From assembly GCA_017347445.1 (NCBI GenBank), contig AP021856.1, forward strand, positions 558,001-622,000: 64,000 nucleotides of DNA. The letters run 5' to 3'. This DNA is from Candidatus Brocadia pituitae. Lineage in GTDB: Bacteria; Planctomycetota; Brocadiia; Brocadiales; Brocadiaceae. This document shows positions 17,805 to 26,884 of the stretch, one piece after another (the first letter of the stretch is position 1; the number at the start of each line of letters is the position of its first letter). The notes under the pieces are model-generated. The model was not told the DNA's origin, ran no database searches, and worked only from the letters and a program-made list of their open reading frames with translations. A program made the translations under genes and the position numbers.

Positions 17805-19082
17805 ATGAACGTATATCTTGTTCTCATCCTTTGCCTCTACATCCTTAAAGAGGCCTTTGAGTATTGGGTTCAGCATCTCAATCTCAGGCACATGAGAAAG
17901 GCCGGGACGACTGTTCCTCCTGAATTTGCAGGAAAAATCGATACCTCTCTTCTGAAAAAAATAACAGACTACGAGACAGAAAAAACCCGTTTTGGTTTCG
18001 TTTCGTCGATATTCAGTAATATCATCACGATCATATTCATCTTCTGTGGTCTGCTGAACATCTATAATTCATGGATAGTGTCTCTGAACCTGTCATTTAT
18101 CGTTTCCGGATGGCTCTTCTTTCTGCTCATGTCCTACGGAGCCGAATTCCTGTCCGTACCTTTCAGTCTTTATAGCACCTTTAAGATAGAGAACAAATAT
18201 GGATTTAATACCATGACCCCACGACTATGCGTGTCTGATTTCATGAAAGCGCTCCTGATTTCAACGATCATGATGTCGCTGGTAACCTTTGCAGGATTCT
18301 GGCTCATTCAGTGGAGCCCCCATTACTGGTGGTTCTGGATATGGGGTTTTCTCTTTATCTTCAGCATCTTTATCATGTACCTCTCCCCCTATGTCATTGA
18401 GCCTCTCTTCAATACATTCACCCCTATTGAAGATGGGTCATTAAAAGAGAGGATTGTGAAATTGGCGGACAAGGCTGGTATTCATGCAAGCAGGATTTTA
18501 AGGATAGATGCGTCAAAGAGAAGCAAGCACACCAACGCCTATTTTACCGGCATTGGAAAAACAAAGAGGATAGTCCTGTACGATACCCTGCTTGAAAGCA
18601 TGAACCATAATGAAACCCTCGCCGTGCTGGCGCATGAGATAGGACACTGGAAGAAAAGGCATATGCTAAAAACCCTTATTGCATTTGAAGTGCTTTCATT
18701 TATCGCCCTTTATCTCTCCTTCAAGATTATCCAATGCGACGCCCTTTTGACGCTCTTTCATATCCGTGCCAATACCCTCTTTGCAAAATGTGTCATCCTT
18801 GCCTTCCTTGCCGATATCCTGTCATTACTGTTTACGCCGTGGGTAAGCTATTTTATGAGAAAACACGAAAGGCAGGCAGACATGGCATCGTATGATCTCA
18901 CGAAAGATACGGAAAGCATGGTAAGTGCCCTGGTTAAACTTTCAAAGGAGAATCTCTCCAATCTGTATCCTCACCCTCTTTACGTGACCTTGCATTATTC
19001 ACACCCGCCAATTCTGGAGAGAATCCGGTATCTCAAAGGATTTGGATGCACTACAGAAACGGAACATAGCAGTGAAAAATAG
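17805..19082 (+). CDS. M48 metalloprotease, Ste24/CAAX protease 1-like
   Basis: About 425 residues, integral membrane. Zinc site HEIGHWKKRH at about residue 278 with the later glutamate in KHERQADMASYD, the HExxH...E arrangement of M48. At least six hydrophobic helices surround it. The preceding KRSKHTNAYFTGIGKTKRIVLYDTLL is the conserved Ste24 substrate-channel block. Start set at 17805 because a very strong GGAGGAGG ribosome site ends 9 bases upstream; the GTG at 17781 lacks one. Role presumably membrane protein quality control, as bacteria lack CAAX prenylation. Confidence 0.9.
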   Translation: MNVYLVLILCLYILKEAFEYWVQHLNLRHMRKAGTTVPPEFAGKIDTSLLKKITDYETEKTRFGFVSSIFSNIITIIFIFCGLLNIYNSWIVSLNLSFIVSGWLFFLLMSYGAEFLSVPFSLYSTFKIENKYGFNTMTPRLCVSDFMKALLISTIMMSLVTFAGFWLIQWSPHYWWFWIWGFLFIFSIFIMYLSPYVIEPLFNTFTPIEDGSLKERIVKLADKAGIHASRILRIDASKRSKHTNAYFTGIGKTKRIVLYDTLLESMNHNETLAVLAHEIGHWKKRHMLKTLIAFEVLSFIALYLSFKIIQCDALLTLFHIRANTLFAKCVILAFLADILSLLFTPWVSYFMRKHERQADMASYDLTKDTESMVSALVKLSKENLSNLYPHPLYVTLHYSHPPILERIRYLKGFGCTTETEHSSEK

Positions 19083-19193
19083 ATCCTCTTCCCTCGGACG
19101 TAAACCGGTACCCCGCTTTCCTGGCGCTTGCAATTGCCTATCTCCGGGTAATCCTGGTTTAGAATAATATTCTATAACTCGGTTGTCACGACA

Positions 19194-19988
19194 CTAGCAA
19201 CGGGGCAGTTCTGCAGTGTCCTGCTGATAATAGAGCTTCAACTCCTCATAAAGCTCCGGGTGCTTTCGCTTCAGTTGTACCGCCTTTTCGAAGAAGCATT
19301 CTGTCGCCACAGCAAAAAACTCTGCGGGATTTGTGGCGCCATACCTATCTAACACCGTCCGCCGGCCATGTATAGCATCTTGTTGTAAATGCACATACTC
19401 CATGCCAAGCACACGCGCCCACGCAACGTACATCGAACGGCGCGGTAAAATAGGAGAGCCGTGGGCTTCGCCACCCTCCTGATCCAGTTGATGGGCAAAC
19501 TCGTGAAGTACAACGTTATGACCGTCATGGATATCGGACGCCCCGCGTAACACATCATCCCATGATAATACAACCGCTCCATGATACCACGACTCGCCGA
19601 GCCGAATCGAATCACCCTCTATCACCACACCATTCCCCATCGACTCGTTCACGTGTGCTACATATATGCTGGGATAAACCAGTATTGATTTCATTACCGG
19701 GTAGTAGTCGGTGTCGCGGTGAAGCAGGAGCAGGCACGCTTGCGCAGCGATGGTAACCCTTATCTCATCAGTCACCTGCAAACCCTGACAGCCTTCAAAA
19801 TACTTTTCGTCAAGAAAGACCTGGACGTGGCCCTGAAGTTCCTGCCGATCAGCTTCAGGTAAGCAACGATAGAATGGAACATTACGCTCGATGATTTCGA
19901 GCCATAATTGGGGTAATGGAATAGCGCGCAAACGATCACGCCGTCGTCGTTTAAAACTGAACATGCTTAAATTCCCCAATCCCTCCAT
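19194..19988 (-). CDS. MtfA-like zinc metallopeptidase
   Basis: 264 residues (or 256 from the internal ATG at 19964, MFSFKRRRR). Zinc motif VVLHEFAHQLDQ with a downstream EFFAVATECFFE, the gluzincin pattern of MtfA (Mlc titration factor A) peptidases. The family is cytosolic; in enterobacteria it binds the Mlc repressor, but most bacteria with the family lack Mlc. Convergent with the Ste24-like gene and stands alone. No signal peptide. Confidence 0.85.
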   Translation of the reverse strand: MEGLGNLSMFSFKRRRRDRLRAIPLPQLWLEIIERNVPFYRCLPEADRQELQGHVQVFLDEKYFEGCQGLQVTDEIRVTIAAQACLLLLHRDTDYYPVMKSILVYPSIYVAHVNESMGNGVVIEGDSIRLGESWYHGAVVLSWDDVLRGASDIHDGHNVVLHEFAHQLDQEGGEAHGSPILPRRSMYVAWARVLGMEYVHLQQDAIHGRRTVLDRYGATNPAEFFAVATECFFEKAVQLKRKHPELYEELKLYYQQDTAELPRC

Positions 19989-20289
19989 ACTTCTTTTGGA
20001 GCACTGAATCTGAATATACTTGTAACAGAGAGGTCTCTTTGTAACCCAGGGGGGATGTTGGGAACGTCACGCTTAATTATTGACTCATGTTGAAAAATGG
20101 CCAAGATCCCCCCCTCTTCTCCCTTTATGCGACCCTTGCATCACCGGGAGTGTAGAAGGCTTCTCTTCAATTTTATTAATTTTAATTCATTATCTTTGCC
20201 ACGAATTCCGGCTTTTGTCTCTTCAACAATCCACAAATTTACCTATCATTACTCATCCGATATAACTTGATCGTATAGGAATTTTCATT
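19989..20289. other. intergenic stretch without recognisable gene
   Basis: About 300 bases between the MtfA-like gene start and the HtrA remnant. Nothing coding was recognised. Its right end merges with a partial copy of the GGTGGCACGG repeat seen at 3378-3552. Confidence 0.35.
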
Positions 20290-20808
20290 TTAGTTAAGCG
20301 GATTGTGAGGTGGCACGGCCAAACTTGTTTGTCCGTGTTTAACCCGAGATTCCTCCGGGACAATCTCAAGAACGAGTTTTTCTGAACGCCGAAGAATCGT
20401 CAGCAGCGTTTTTACCTCAATCCGATGTTCTGTGAGTAGCTTATGCAAATCATCTACGCTCTCAACCGGTAAGTTGTGAAAAAGCACAAGGCGACGGGGG
20501 AGAAAAATGCTTTGCCCTGCTACACCAATGTGGCCCCGGCGTATCTTTCCATCCTTGATAAGCCGTGTCGCAACAAACTTGACCGTATCAACCGCAATAG
20601 CAAAGCAGAGACCCTGTGCCCCCTGGGTGATCGCCGTATTGACGCCGATTACTTCTCCGCGGGAATTGATGAGCGGACCGCCTGAATCGCCCGGATTGAG
20701 TGCGGCATCAGTCTGAATATACTGTCCATCAACCTTCCTGAGCGTGACCTGAGTGAACGCCCGAGGGCGCTTACCAAAACTATCAGACGAGGGGATAAAC
20801 CACCCGCG
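20290..20808 (-). pseudogene. 5'-truncated HtrA/DegP-type serine protease
   Basis: An open frame with no start codon before a TAG at 20809-20811 reads [18 protein letters not shown] (active-site Ser), then [32 protein letters not shown] and part of a PDZ domain ([14 protein letters not shown]...LTILR). These are in family order, but the catalytic His and Asp and the N-terminal export signal are missing, and about 25 residues of the PDZ are skipped after [10 protein letters not shown]. The last 20 codons run into a dispersed GGTGGCACGG repeat. It is a remnant. Confidence 0.8.
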
Positions 20809-21266
20809 CTACGGATTTCGACTCGTGCAGGTTATGACATTCATTCAAATTGTATTGTAAAAGTCTTGTTTGTCAAATCCCCCTCCATATGTGCTGCGCG
20901 ATGTAGGGGCGAAGCATGTGCTAAAATGTCATATAGGTGTCCCTACCAGAACTGGCAAATGCTTCTCCCCTACTATAAGCCGATTAGCCCTTCAATCTTG
21001 CATTGCCTGAGAATTAATCTCTCTCGTGCTTAATAAACGCACCACTATTATCAAAACATATTAATTACGATACATAATGCCTGAATAGTATATCATTGGC
21101 ATCTTGTCGGGTAAACTTCCATGCTAACCCGACTTTCGCAATTCGCCTTCCAAAACGGGTATTTTTTTGCATAGATTGCCGGGAGAGCGTTGATTTATAA
21201 GGGGTGAATTTTCAAAACGGCTTGTAGTACATTGGCTTATTAATAACGAAACATATAATATGATGT
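20809..21266. other. non-coding stretch with one dispersed repeat
   Basis: Apart from the repeat at 20903-20974 nothing coding was recognised. It separates the HtrA remnant from the IS630 remnant, and so is probably a graveyard of past insertions. Confidence 0.35.
20903..20974. repeat. GTAGGGGCGAAGCA-type dispersed repeat
   Basis: GTAGGGGCGAAGCATGTGCT ... GCAAATGCTTCTCCCCTAC forms an imperfect long hairpin. It is the better-preserved relative of the copy at 11281-11350. Confidence 0.6.
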
Positions 21267-21482
21267 ATGAGACAAACCGAAATACATCTAACCGAAGAGG
21301 ATAAGGCGTCGCTGAAGGCTTTTCGTTCGAAGGGGCAGCACATGGCAAGGGAAATCAACCGGGCACACATTTTATTAGCATTAGATAAAAAAGTGTCTGA
21401 ATCGCTCATCATGGAGGTTCTGGGCGTGGGGCGTACGGCCATTTGGCGTACGCGTTCGGCTTATAGAGAGCGGTATCAATAA
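21267..21482 (+). pseudogene. IS630-type transposase, N-terminal fragment
   Basis: 71 residues, MRQTEIHLTEEDKASLKAF ... INRAHILLALDKK ... EVLGVGRTAIWRTRSAYRER, then a stop. This is the DNA-binding helix-turn-helix head of IS630-family transposases. The DDE catalytic part that should follow is absent and the next gene is convergent at 21540. Non-functional remnant, although the 71-residue DNA-binding piece could still be made. Confidence 0.75.
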
Positions 21483-21539
21483 TGTTGCATTTCATATGTC
21501 AAACAGTAAATCTTAGTCCAACTTTCCGCAAAAATTGAG

Positions 21540-23660
21540 CTAAGGCCTTCCTTCTGCAGATGTCAGGTTGTTGATGGCCTTCCTCATTGCTTCTGCCTGC
21601 CGGTGTTCTGGGTTTATGCGTAATGCCTCCCGGATATGTTTCAAGGCATTTGTGTTGTCATGAAAATGGTTCAGATACAAAACACCCAGACTAATATGGA
21701 CATCGGCATTTTGAGGATCTAATTGGTAGGCCTCCAAAAGCTTATTATATGCTAAGTCCATTTGACCTTTTTTATAACAAACGACTGCGATGTTATAATG
21801 CGCAAGGGCAAAATTCCTGCGAATCTTCACGGCCTTTTCTAATTCAGAGAGCGCCTCATCAAGCCTCCCCTGATCAATAAAGGCACTTCCCAGGTTGCAG
21901 TGTGCTTCGGCATAATACGGGTTCGTCTTGAGCGCCTGGATATATTCACTGACGGCCTCACCCAGCATCCCCTTTTTTTTGTAAAGAAGCCCCAGGTTAT
22001 TATGCGCTTCAGGGTATTCATTCCTTAAATGGGTCGCTATCTTAAGCTCCGCAATTGCTTCGTGATTAAGACCTTTGAGTGAATATGCGGCGCCAAGGTT
22101 GCAATGCGCCTTGGGTTGCTCATGTCTTATTCGAATAGAATCCCTGAATGTCTGAATGGCGGCATCGGTGAAACCGTGATGATAGTAATAATATCCCAGG
22201 TCGTTATATACCCGAAAACTGTCTGGCGAACGGCGTATCGTTTCCGTGCTGAAGGTATACTCATTCAACCAAATCCTGTTTCTGTTCATGGTACCCCATG
22301 TGAACAAGAGACAGGTGATGGTTATTGTTGCTATGCGAAATAACCTCCAGTTTAAGATTTTACCTGGAACGTTTAAAAGACGTTTAACAAAGAAGGGTGA
22401 GAATCCCCCTCCCGCCAGGGGAGGAGAAACGTGGGCGGTAACATTTCTCCCCTTCCCTGATGGGACTTTGTCGTGAGCGCTCAGTTGAACGAGGGGCAGT
22501 GGGAAGGGTGAAAGAGAACTTTCACGTAAGACTCTTTTTCTGAAGAATATAGAACCAATTAGCAGAGCAAATCCGATACCGGGGATGTAGAGATACCTCT
22601 CTGCCATGATGTTAATTATGGGGATAATATTCATTACCGGCAGGAGTGTGATGAAAAACCAGAGGATTGAAAAGGTCCATATCCTTGAAAGACGGCAGAG
22701 TTTTACCGATAGCACGATAACGAGTATTATTATGGCAACACTTACCAGGAAGGCCGCATCGGCAGGTGAATGGGTAAGGGGAACGACATAATCTGCATTG
22801 AGCGGGGCCGGAATAAACAAGGGCTTAAAATAATAACCAAGCACCTTTGTCATCATGAGAGCGTTTACAAGAATATTATTGCCGGGATACTGAATCGATT
22901 CGCCTGGATTGTGGAAGAGAGAGAACCGCAGATACAGGTAAAATGCGCTGATGGCAAGATAACCTGCATACCGTGTCACTAGCTTCATAATAGTAATATG
23001 AATGTTTAACGGGACACCCTTCCGGAAGATGAGGTCGTAGGCAAGGATCAGGAAGGGAAGGGTAATTGCCATCTCCTTTGATAGTAAGGCAAAGAGATAC
23101 GCAATCAAGGAGAGGGCATGGCAAATGATGAAATTTCTTCTCCCCGCGCTCGTGGTTGATTTGAGAAATAAGATAAAGGCCACTAGTAAAAAGGTGGCTG
23201 ACAAAAGATCTTCTCGGTAGCTAACGGCATTTACTGCCTCAGAAAAAATGGGGTGTATGGAAAATAAGACTGAGGAAATAAGTGCTGGGGCTCGATTGCG
23301 AAAAAGACGGTATGCCATGCAGTAAACCAAATAAACATTCAGGGTGTGAATGATGATGTTTGTCAGATGATAGCCCCATGGTCTTAGCTGCCAAAGGGCA
23401 TATTCCATAAAATAAGTAAGGGTAACCATGGGGCGGTATGTCAGCTCGCCGGAGATAACCGGGTATTTCTGGCTGAAGAATGCAGAGAGATACCGCCATT
23501 CCCGGATAAAGTGGTTGTTGGTTATGGTAACGTAGTCGTCATAGACAAAAGTATTTCCCAGGGAATTCAGATACGCCAATACCGGCAGTACCGTGATAAG
23601 TGTGAATACTATTGCGCGGATTTTATTGTTCAAAGTCTTCAAGTCTTTTAAAGTGAACAA
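21540..23660 (-). CDS. TMTC-like membrane protein with C-terminal TPR repeats
   Basis: 706 residues. The N-terminal ~400 residues hold about ten membrane helices with an early YDDYVTITNNHFI motif resembling the acidic loop of GT-C mannosyltransferases (TMTC/PMT type), YRPMVTLTYF and SIHPIFSEAVN. Residues about 480-690 contain seven or so TPR units (AHCNLGAAYSLKGLNHEA and similar). A loop at about residues 382-418 (SPFPLPLVQLSAHDKV...SPPLAGGG) is encoded by a repeat at 22396-22510 and seems to be a later insertion. Likely transfers a lipid-linked sugar to exported proteins; substrate unknown. Same strand as the YfhO-like gene. Confidence 0.75.
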   Translation of the reverse strand: MFTLKDLKTLNNKIRAIVFTLITVLPVLAYLNSLGNTFVYDDYVTITNNHFIREWRYLSAFFSQKYPVISGELTYRPMVTLTYFMEYALWQLRPWGYHLTNIIIHTLNVYLVYCMAYRLFRNRAPALISSVLFSIHPIFSEAVNAVSYREDLLSATFLLVAFILFLKSTTSAGRRNFIICHALSLIAYLFALLSKEMAITLPFLILAYDLIFRKGVPLNIHITIMKLVTRYAGYLAISAFYLYLRFSLFHNPGESIQYPGNNILVNALMMTKVLGYYFKPLFIPAPLNADYVVPLTHSPADAAFLVSVAIIILVIVLSVKLCRLSRIWTFSILWFFITLLPVMNIIPIINIMAERYLYIPGIGFALLIGSIFFRKRVLRESSLSPFPLPLVQLSAHDKVPSGKGRNVTAHVSPPLAGGGFSPFFVKRLLNVPGKILNWRLFRIATITITCLLFTWGTMNRNRIWLNEYTFSTETIRRSPDSFRVYNDLGYYYYHHGFTDAAIQTFRDSIRIRHEQPKAHCNLGAAYSLKGLNHEAIAELKIATHLRNEYPEAHNNLGLLYKKKGMLGEAVSEYIQALKTNPYYAEAHCNLGSAFIDQGRLDEALSELEKAVKIRRNFALAHYNIAVVCYKKGQMDLAYNKLLEAYQLDPQNADVHISLGVLYLNHFHDNTNALKHIREALRINPEHRQAEAMRKAINNLTSAEGRP
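22396..22510. repeat. GC-rich dispersed repeat inserted in frame in the TMTC-like gene
   Basis: CCCCTCCCGCCAGGGGAGG at one end, CTCCCCTTCCCTGATGGGA in the middle and GAGGGGCAGTGGGAAGGG at the other are the type of sequence normally found between genes. It encodes a Pro/Ser/Gly-rich cytoplasmic or lumenal loop without stop codons in the used frame. Confidence 0.5.
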
Positions 23661-23830
23661 TGAGCCTCAAGGGTGCCCTCCTTAGTTCCCTTCCTTGAGG
23701 AAACGATCTCCTGTCCCCCTCTGGAGGGGGACTAAGGGGGGAGTGGAGTTTTTGTTTTAATTTCTCATCATAAAAGCATGCTGCCTTCGGCAGAGATGTT
23801 AAAGCAACAGCATGCTTGGTCATTACAGCT

Positions 23831-26317
23831 TCAGTATCTGCTGTGTTCAGCAGGACTATTACAAAATACAGATACGGGGATGAGAATGACGATACTTATC
23901 AGGGTAATAATCATACCAACGGTAAATGATTTTGGTTCGTAAACAAACTTTACCATGTGCTCTCCCTTTTCGAGGAAGACCGACCGGAGGATATAGTTTG
24001 TCTTTAAAACCCGACCCTTTTCCCCATCAACGTATGCATTCCAGCCGGGGTAAAAGGTGTCACCAAGGACAAGATATCCGTCCTCCACGAGTGTTGCCTT
24101 AATGGTAACACTGTTTGGCAGATATTCAAGAATGGCAGGATTAGCCTCTTTCAGCAAATTTTTCCCGGATGAATTTGTGGTAAGTCTGGACGGCTCTTCC
24201 AGGATGCAATATCTGTGGGGATCAAATTCGTTGCCGGAAAGTTCTTTAAAAATGGCATCCCTCCCCTGCAAGGTCTTTGCCGCATGGACAATAAAGGCAC
24301 GAGGCGATGCCTGGGTATTAAGAAAGAGGGCGTATTTTGAGTCACGAAAGACGGGTTTTATCATGGGATGTTCAATCTTTACGTTGGCGGGAAGAAGGAG
24401 GTATTTTACATTAAGCATATTGGTCAGTCTGGAAAGCTGAGAAACCTCCATAACGATCCGCGGTTCATCTATGGGTTTACCATCGGACAGATTGATGAAT
24501 TCACTATATTCTTTAATGACGTTGGCGTCATATCCTCCGATATGAGAAATGTTGTGCACCATACCCTGATTAAGTTCAAAATAGCCGGCAGTCGTGATGC
24601 GGAACGGTTCAGGATCATTTTTCAAGACATGGACGAGTTCTTTATTCCAAAAGCATTGTCTGGAATCAAACGTTACCATGTATTGGTTCCCGAAGCACCA
24701 GAGGTCTCCGAATATTACTGCAATGGTGATGGGGATTAACACCTGACTTCGCAACCTGCCATTTATCCACAAACCAATGACCAACAGGCTTAAAACGCTC
24801 AGAATGATGAATTTTATGACACCCCTGGTGGCAACGGCAAAGGTTGTATGCAGAAATCCGGTATCATTCAGACTGGGCAAGGTGGTATATCGGTCACCCA
24901 AATAACAAATATTACGGATAATGCCATACCATGCCCCATATCCTGCCTTACAGAGAAAGAAGATGAAAAGAAACAGGCTTACTGCAGCAATAATACCAAT
25001 AGTAATAGAGAGAAAAGACGAAATCTTTCTTTTGGTCAAAATACTGTTTTTCAAGTGTTCCACCCCCATGCCGGAGAGGACAGAAAGGGAAAAGGCAACG
25101 ACAAATATGAACTTGGAATTTCCCCGGAACAGGTTAAATCCGGGTACTATGGCATAGAGGATTTTCAGGAACGGTGTAAACTTGCCCAGTGCAAGGATCA
25201 TCGTAACGAGCGCTAATATAAGGAATATCTTTGTGAATCTATTTCTCTCATAGCATGCGGCAAGTGCGCTCAGGAACAAAGGGAGGATACCAAGGTACAA
25301 GGACATCTCCCAGAGGTAGTACCTCCCCCAATAGGGGGTATGTAATAGATCTCCGAAAAATTCGGGGATAAATAAGGTAATAAAATTTTCCGGTGCAAAG
25401 GAAAACTGGCTTATCCATTCATAGGAAATTGTTTGCCGGGCAGAGTGTTGAATCATCTCAAAGGCCGGCAATAGTTGAATGGCAGCGAGCGAAACACCGG
25501 TAACGTAGAGCATGCAAACGCCTGCTACATGATACCAAGCATGTTTCCAGTTCATGTCTTCTCTGAATTCCTGGATCATGCGTATAATATAATAGATGAC
25601 TACAGCAATGGCGGTATAAAAAAAATATTGGGGATGACCTGCCAGGATATTGAATGCTACAGCAATTCCACCGAAAAGGGCATACAAAAAATTTCTGGTA
25701 CGGATAAAGAGTTCGGCGCACAAAAGAATAAGGGGTAGCCATATCATCGTGCACAGATTGGGGAGGTGTCCTGGATAGACGTGGAATATCTGCGGGGCGC
25801 AAAACATAAAGATGACGGACGAAACCATACAACTCGTTCGGGAAAGCCGGGCGATTGAGTGTAGATTTCGGATTTCAGATTTCGGATTTAACTTTATAAA
25901 TCTAAGGTATAAGTAAGTAAATACACCCGATAGAAATACATGGAGTATGATGCTGTAGTTGATAGCTATGTAAATGGGAAATATAAGGAAGAGCAGATTG
26001 AGCGGATAGAATAAAGCCGATTGAACTCCCCCGACAAAGGGTGTTCCACCATAAATATATGGATTCCAGAGGGGAATCGTTCCTTTCGCCAGGGTGTCGA
26101 AACCAAAATATCTCCAGTAAAATAGCTGGTGTCTGGTATCGGCATTCTGATCACTTAGAATCCTGAAATCCGCGGGAATAATGACGTTGTGGAAATATGC
26201 CAGGGTAAGAAGGAATAGGGTGAGTATCGCAAACCAATCGTATTTAGACCATTCACTTGTCTGGTTTGTGATTAAATTCGAAGTGAAATAATAATTGTTG
26301 TAGCTCTTGTTTCGCAT
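23831..26317 (-). CDS. YfhO-family polytopic membrane protein
   Basis: 828 residues with about 13 membrane helices. Family blocks seen: ILSDQNADTRHQLFYWRYFGFDTLAKGTIPLWNP (long periplasmic start), HPQYFFYTAIAV, IQLLPAFEMI, a central NLFRGNSKFIFV, and a C-terminal soluble domain ending DTFYPGWNAYVDGEKGRVLKTNYILRSVFL, the classic YfhO end. In Gram-positives YfhO glycosylates lipoteichoic acid; here an undefined GT-C sugar transferase. A KLNPKSEIRNLH stretch (25864-25890) is a repeat-derived insertion. Operon-like with the TMTC-like gene 170 bases downstream. Confidence 0.85.
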   Translation of the reverse strand: MRNKSYNNYYFTSNLITNQTSEWSKYDWFAILTLFLLTLAYFHNVIIPADFRILSDQNADTRHQLFYWRYFGFDTLAKGTIPLWNPYIYGGTPFVGGVQSALFYPLNLLFLIFPIYIAINYSIILHVFLSGVFTYLYLRFIKLNPKSEIRNLHSIARLSRTSCMVSSVIFMFCAPQIFHVYPGHLPNLCTMIWLPLILLCAELFIRTRNFLYALFGGIAVAFNILAGHPQYFFYTAIAVVIYYIIRMIQEFREDMNWKHAWYHVAGVCMLYVTGVSLAAIQLLPAFEMIQHSARQTISYEWISQFSFAPENFITLFIPEFFGDLLHTPYWGRYYLWEMSLYLGILPLFLSALAACYERNRFTKIFLILALVTMILALGKFTPFLKILYAIVPGFNLFRGNSKFIFVVAFSLSVLSGMGVEHLKNSILTKRKISSFLSITIGIIAAVSLFLFIFFLCKAGYGAWYGIIRNICYLGDRYTTLPSLNDTGFLHTTFAVATRGVIKFIILSVLSLLVIGLWINGRLRSQVLIPITIAVIFGDLWCFGNQYMVTFDSRQCFWNKELVHVLKNDPEPFRITTAGYFELNQGMVHNISHIGGYDANVIKEYSEFINLSDGKPIDEPRIVMEVSQLSRLTNMLNVKYLLLPANVKIEHPMIKPVFRDSKYALFLNTQASPRAFIVHAAKTLQGRDAIFKELSGNEFDPHRYCILEEPSRLTTNSSGKNLLKEANPAILEYLPNSVTIKATLVEDGYLVLGDTFYPGWNAYVDGEKGRVLKTNYILRSVFLEKGEHMVKFVYEPKSFTVGMIITLISIVILIPVSVFCNSPAEHSRY
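25864..25890. repeat. in-frame TTCGGATTTCAGA-type repeat in the YfhO-like gene
   Basis: GATTTCGGATTTCAGATTTCGG is the same unit type as at 679-713 in purL, here read on the opposite strand as N-P-K-S-E-I-R-N in a loop between membrane helices. Confidence 0.6.
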
Positions 26318-26338
26318 TTGATCTTCTTAATTTCTTTC

Positions 26339-26485
26339 CTAATTGGTTTGGCTTGTAATCTGACAGAGAATTACGTCATCACCTTCTAATGCTGTAATAA
26401 CTGAGGCGGGTCGTCTTTTCGCTTGGGTTAAATCGGAGAAGGGAAACGGGACAACAACGACGTCCCCTTTTACAAATTTTGCCAC
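26339..26485 (-). pseudogene. 3'-truncated MazF/PemK-type toxin
   Basis: A GTG at 26483-26485 starts a 48-residue frame: VAKFVKGDVVVVPFPFSDL, then KRRPASVI and GDDVILCQITSQTN-stop. This is the N-terminal half of MazF/PemK endoribonucleases (typical length about 110). The family's second half is missing, and the YfhO-like gene begins 22 bases downstream. It overlaps the antitoxin gene by 16 bases, the usual arrangement. Probably inactive. Confidence 0.75.
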
Positions 26486-26664
26486 GCCTCGTCCTCCTCC
26501 GGTTTTCGCCAGTCTTTTTCAAGCGAAGATTCGCTTGCAATAGCAGTATCAAGTCCTTCCTTAATTATCTTTGCCTTCAAAAAATGAATAAAATCTAATA
26601 CCTCGACAAGCAAAGGCTCTGGAACATGTTCAATCTCGCTTATGACTAATTCTTTTTTGCTCAT
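26470..26664 (-). CDS. DUF2281-type antitoxin
   Basis: 64 residues from MSKKELVISEIEHVPEPLL; the in-frame upstream ATG at 26736 adds 24 residues and is less likely. The pattern VPEPLLVEVLDFIHFLK...SSLEKDWRKPEEDEAW is typical of DUF2281 antitoxins that pair with MazF-like or PIN toxins. Intact, while its toxin (26339-26485) has lost its C-terminal half. It may remain as an orphan antitoxin or regulator. Confidence 0.75.
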   Translation of the reverse strand: MSKKELVISEIEHVPEPLLVEVLDFIHFLKAKIIKEGLDTAIASESSLEKDWRKPEEDEAWQNL

Positions 26665-26884
26665 ATTTTCACTCCACTCAGAGTATTTAAAATTTTCAAT
26701 GTCTCTCTCCCTGAGTTTTCCAATTTCCAAAATCAAATAAGTCTTTCATTGCCAATGCAATTGCTTTATAGGATAATTCTTTCATATAAGATCTCATTTA
26801 TAATTTGTGTCCATTGTAACTATTCGTGGACGAATTGTAGCAAATTAGTTTACCCTTTTAGCAAGCCATTTCAAACAAAAAACC

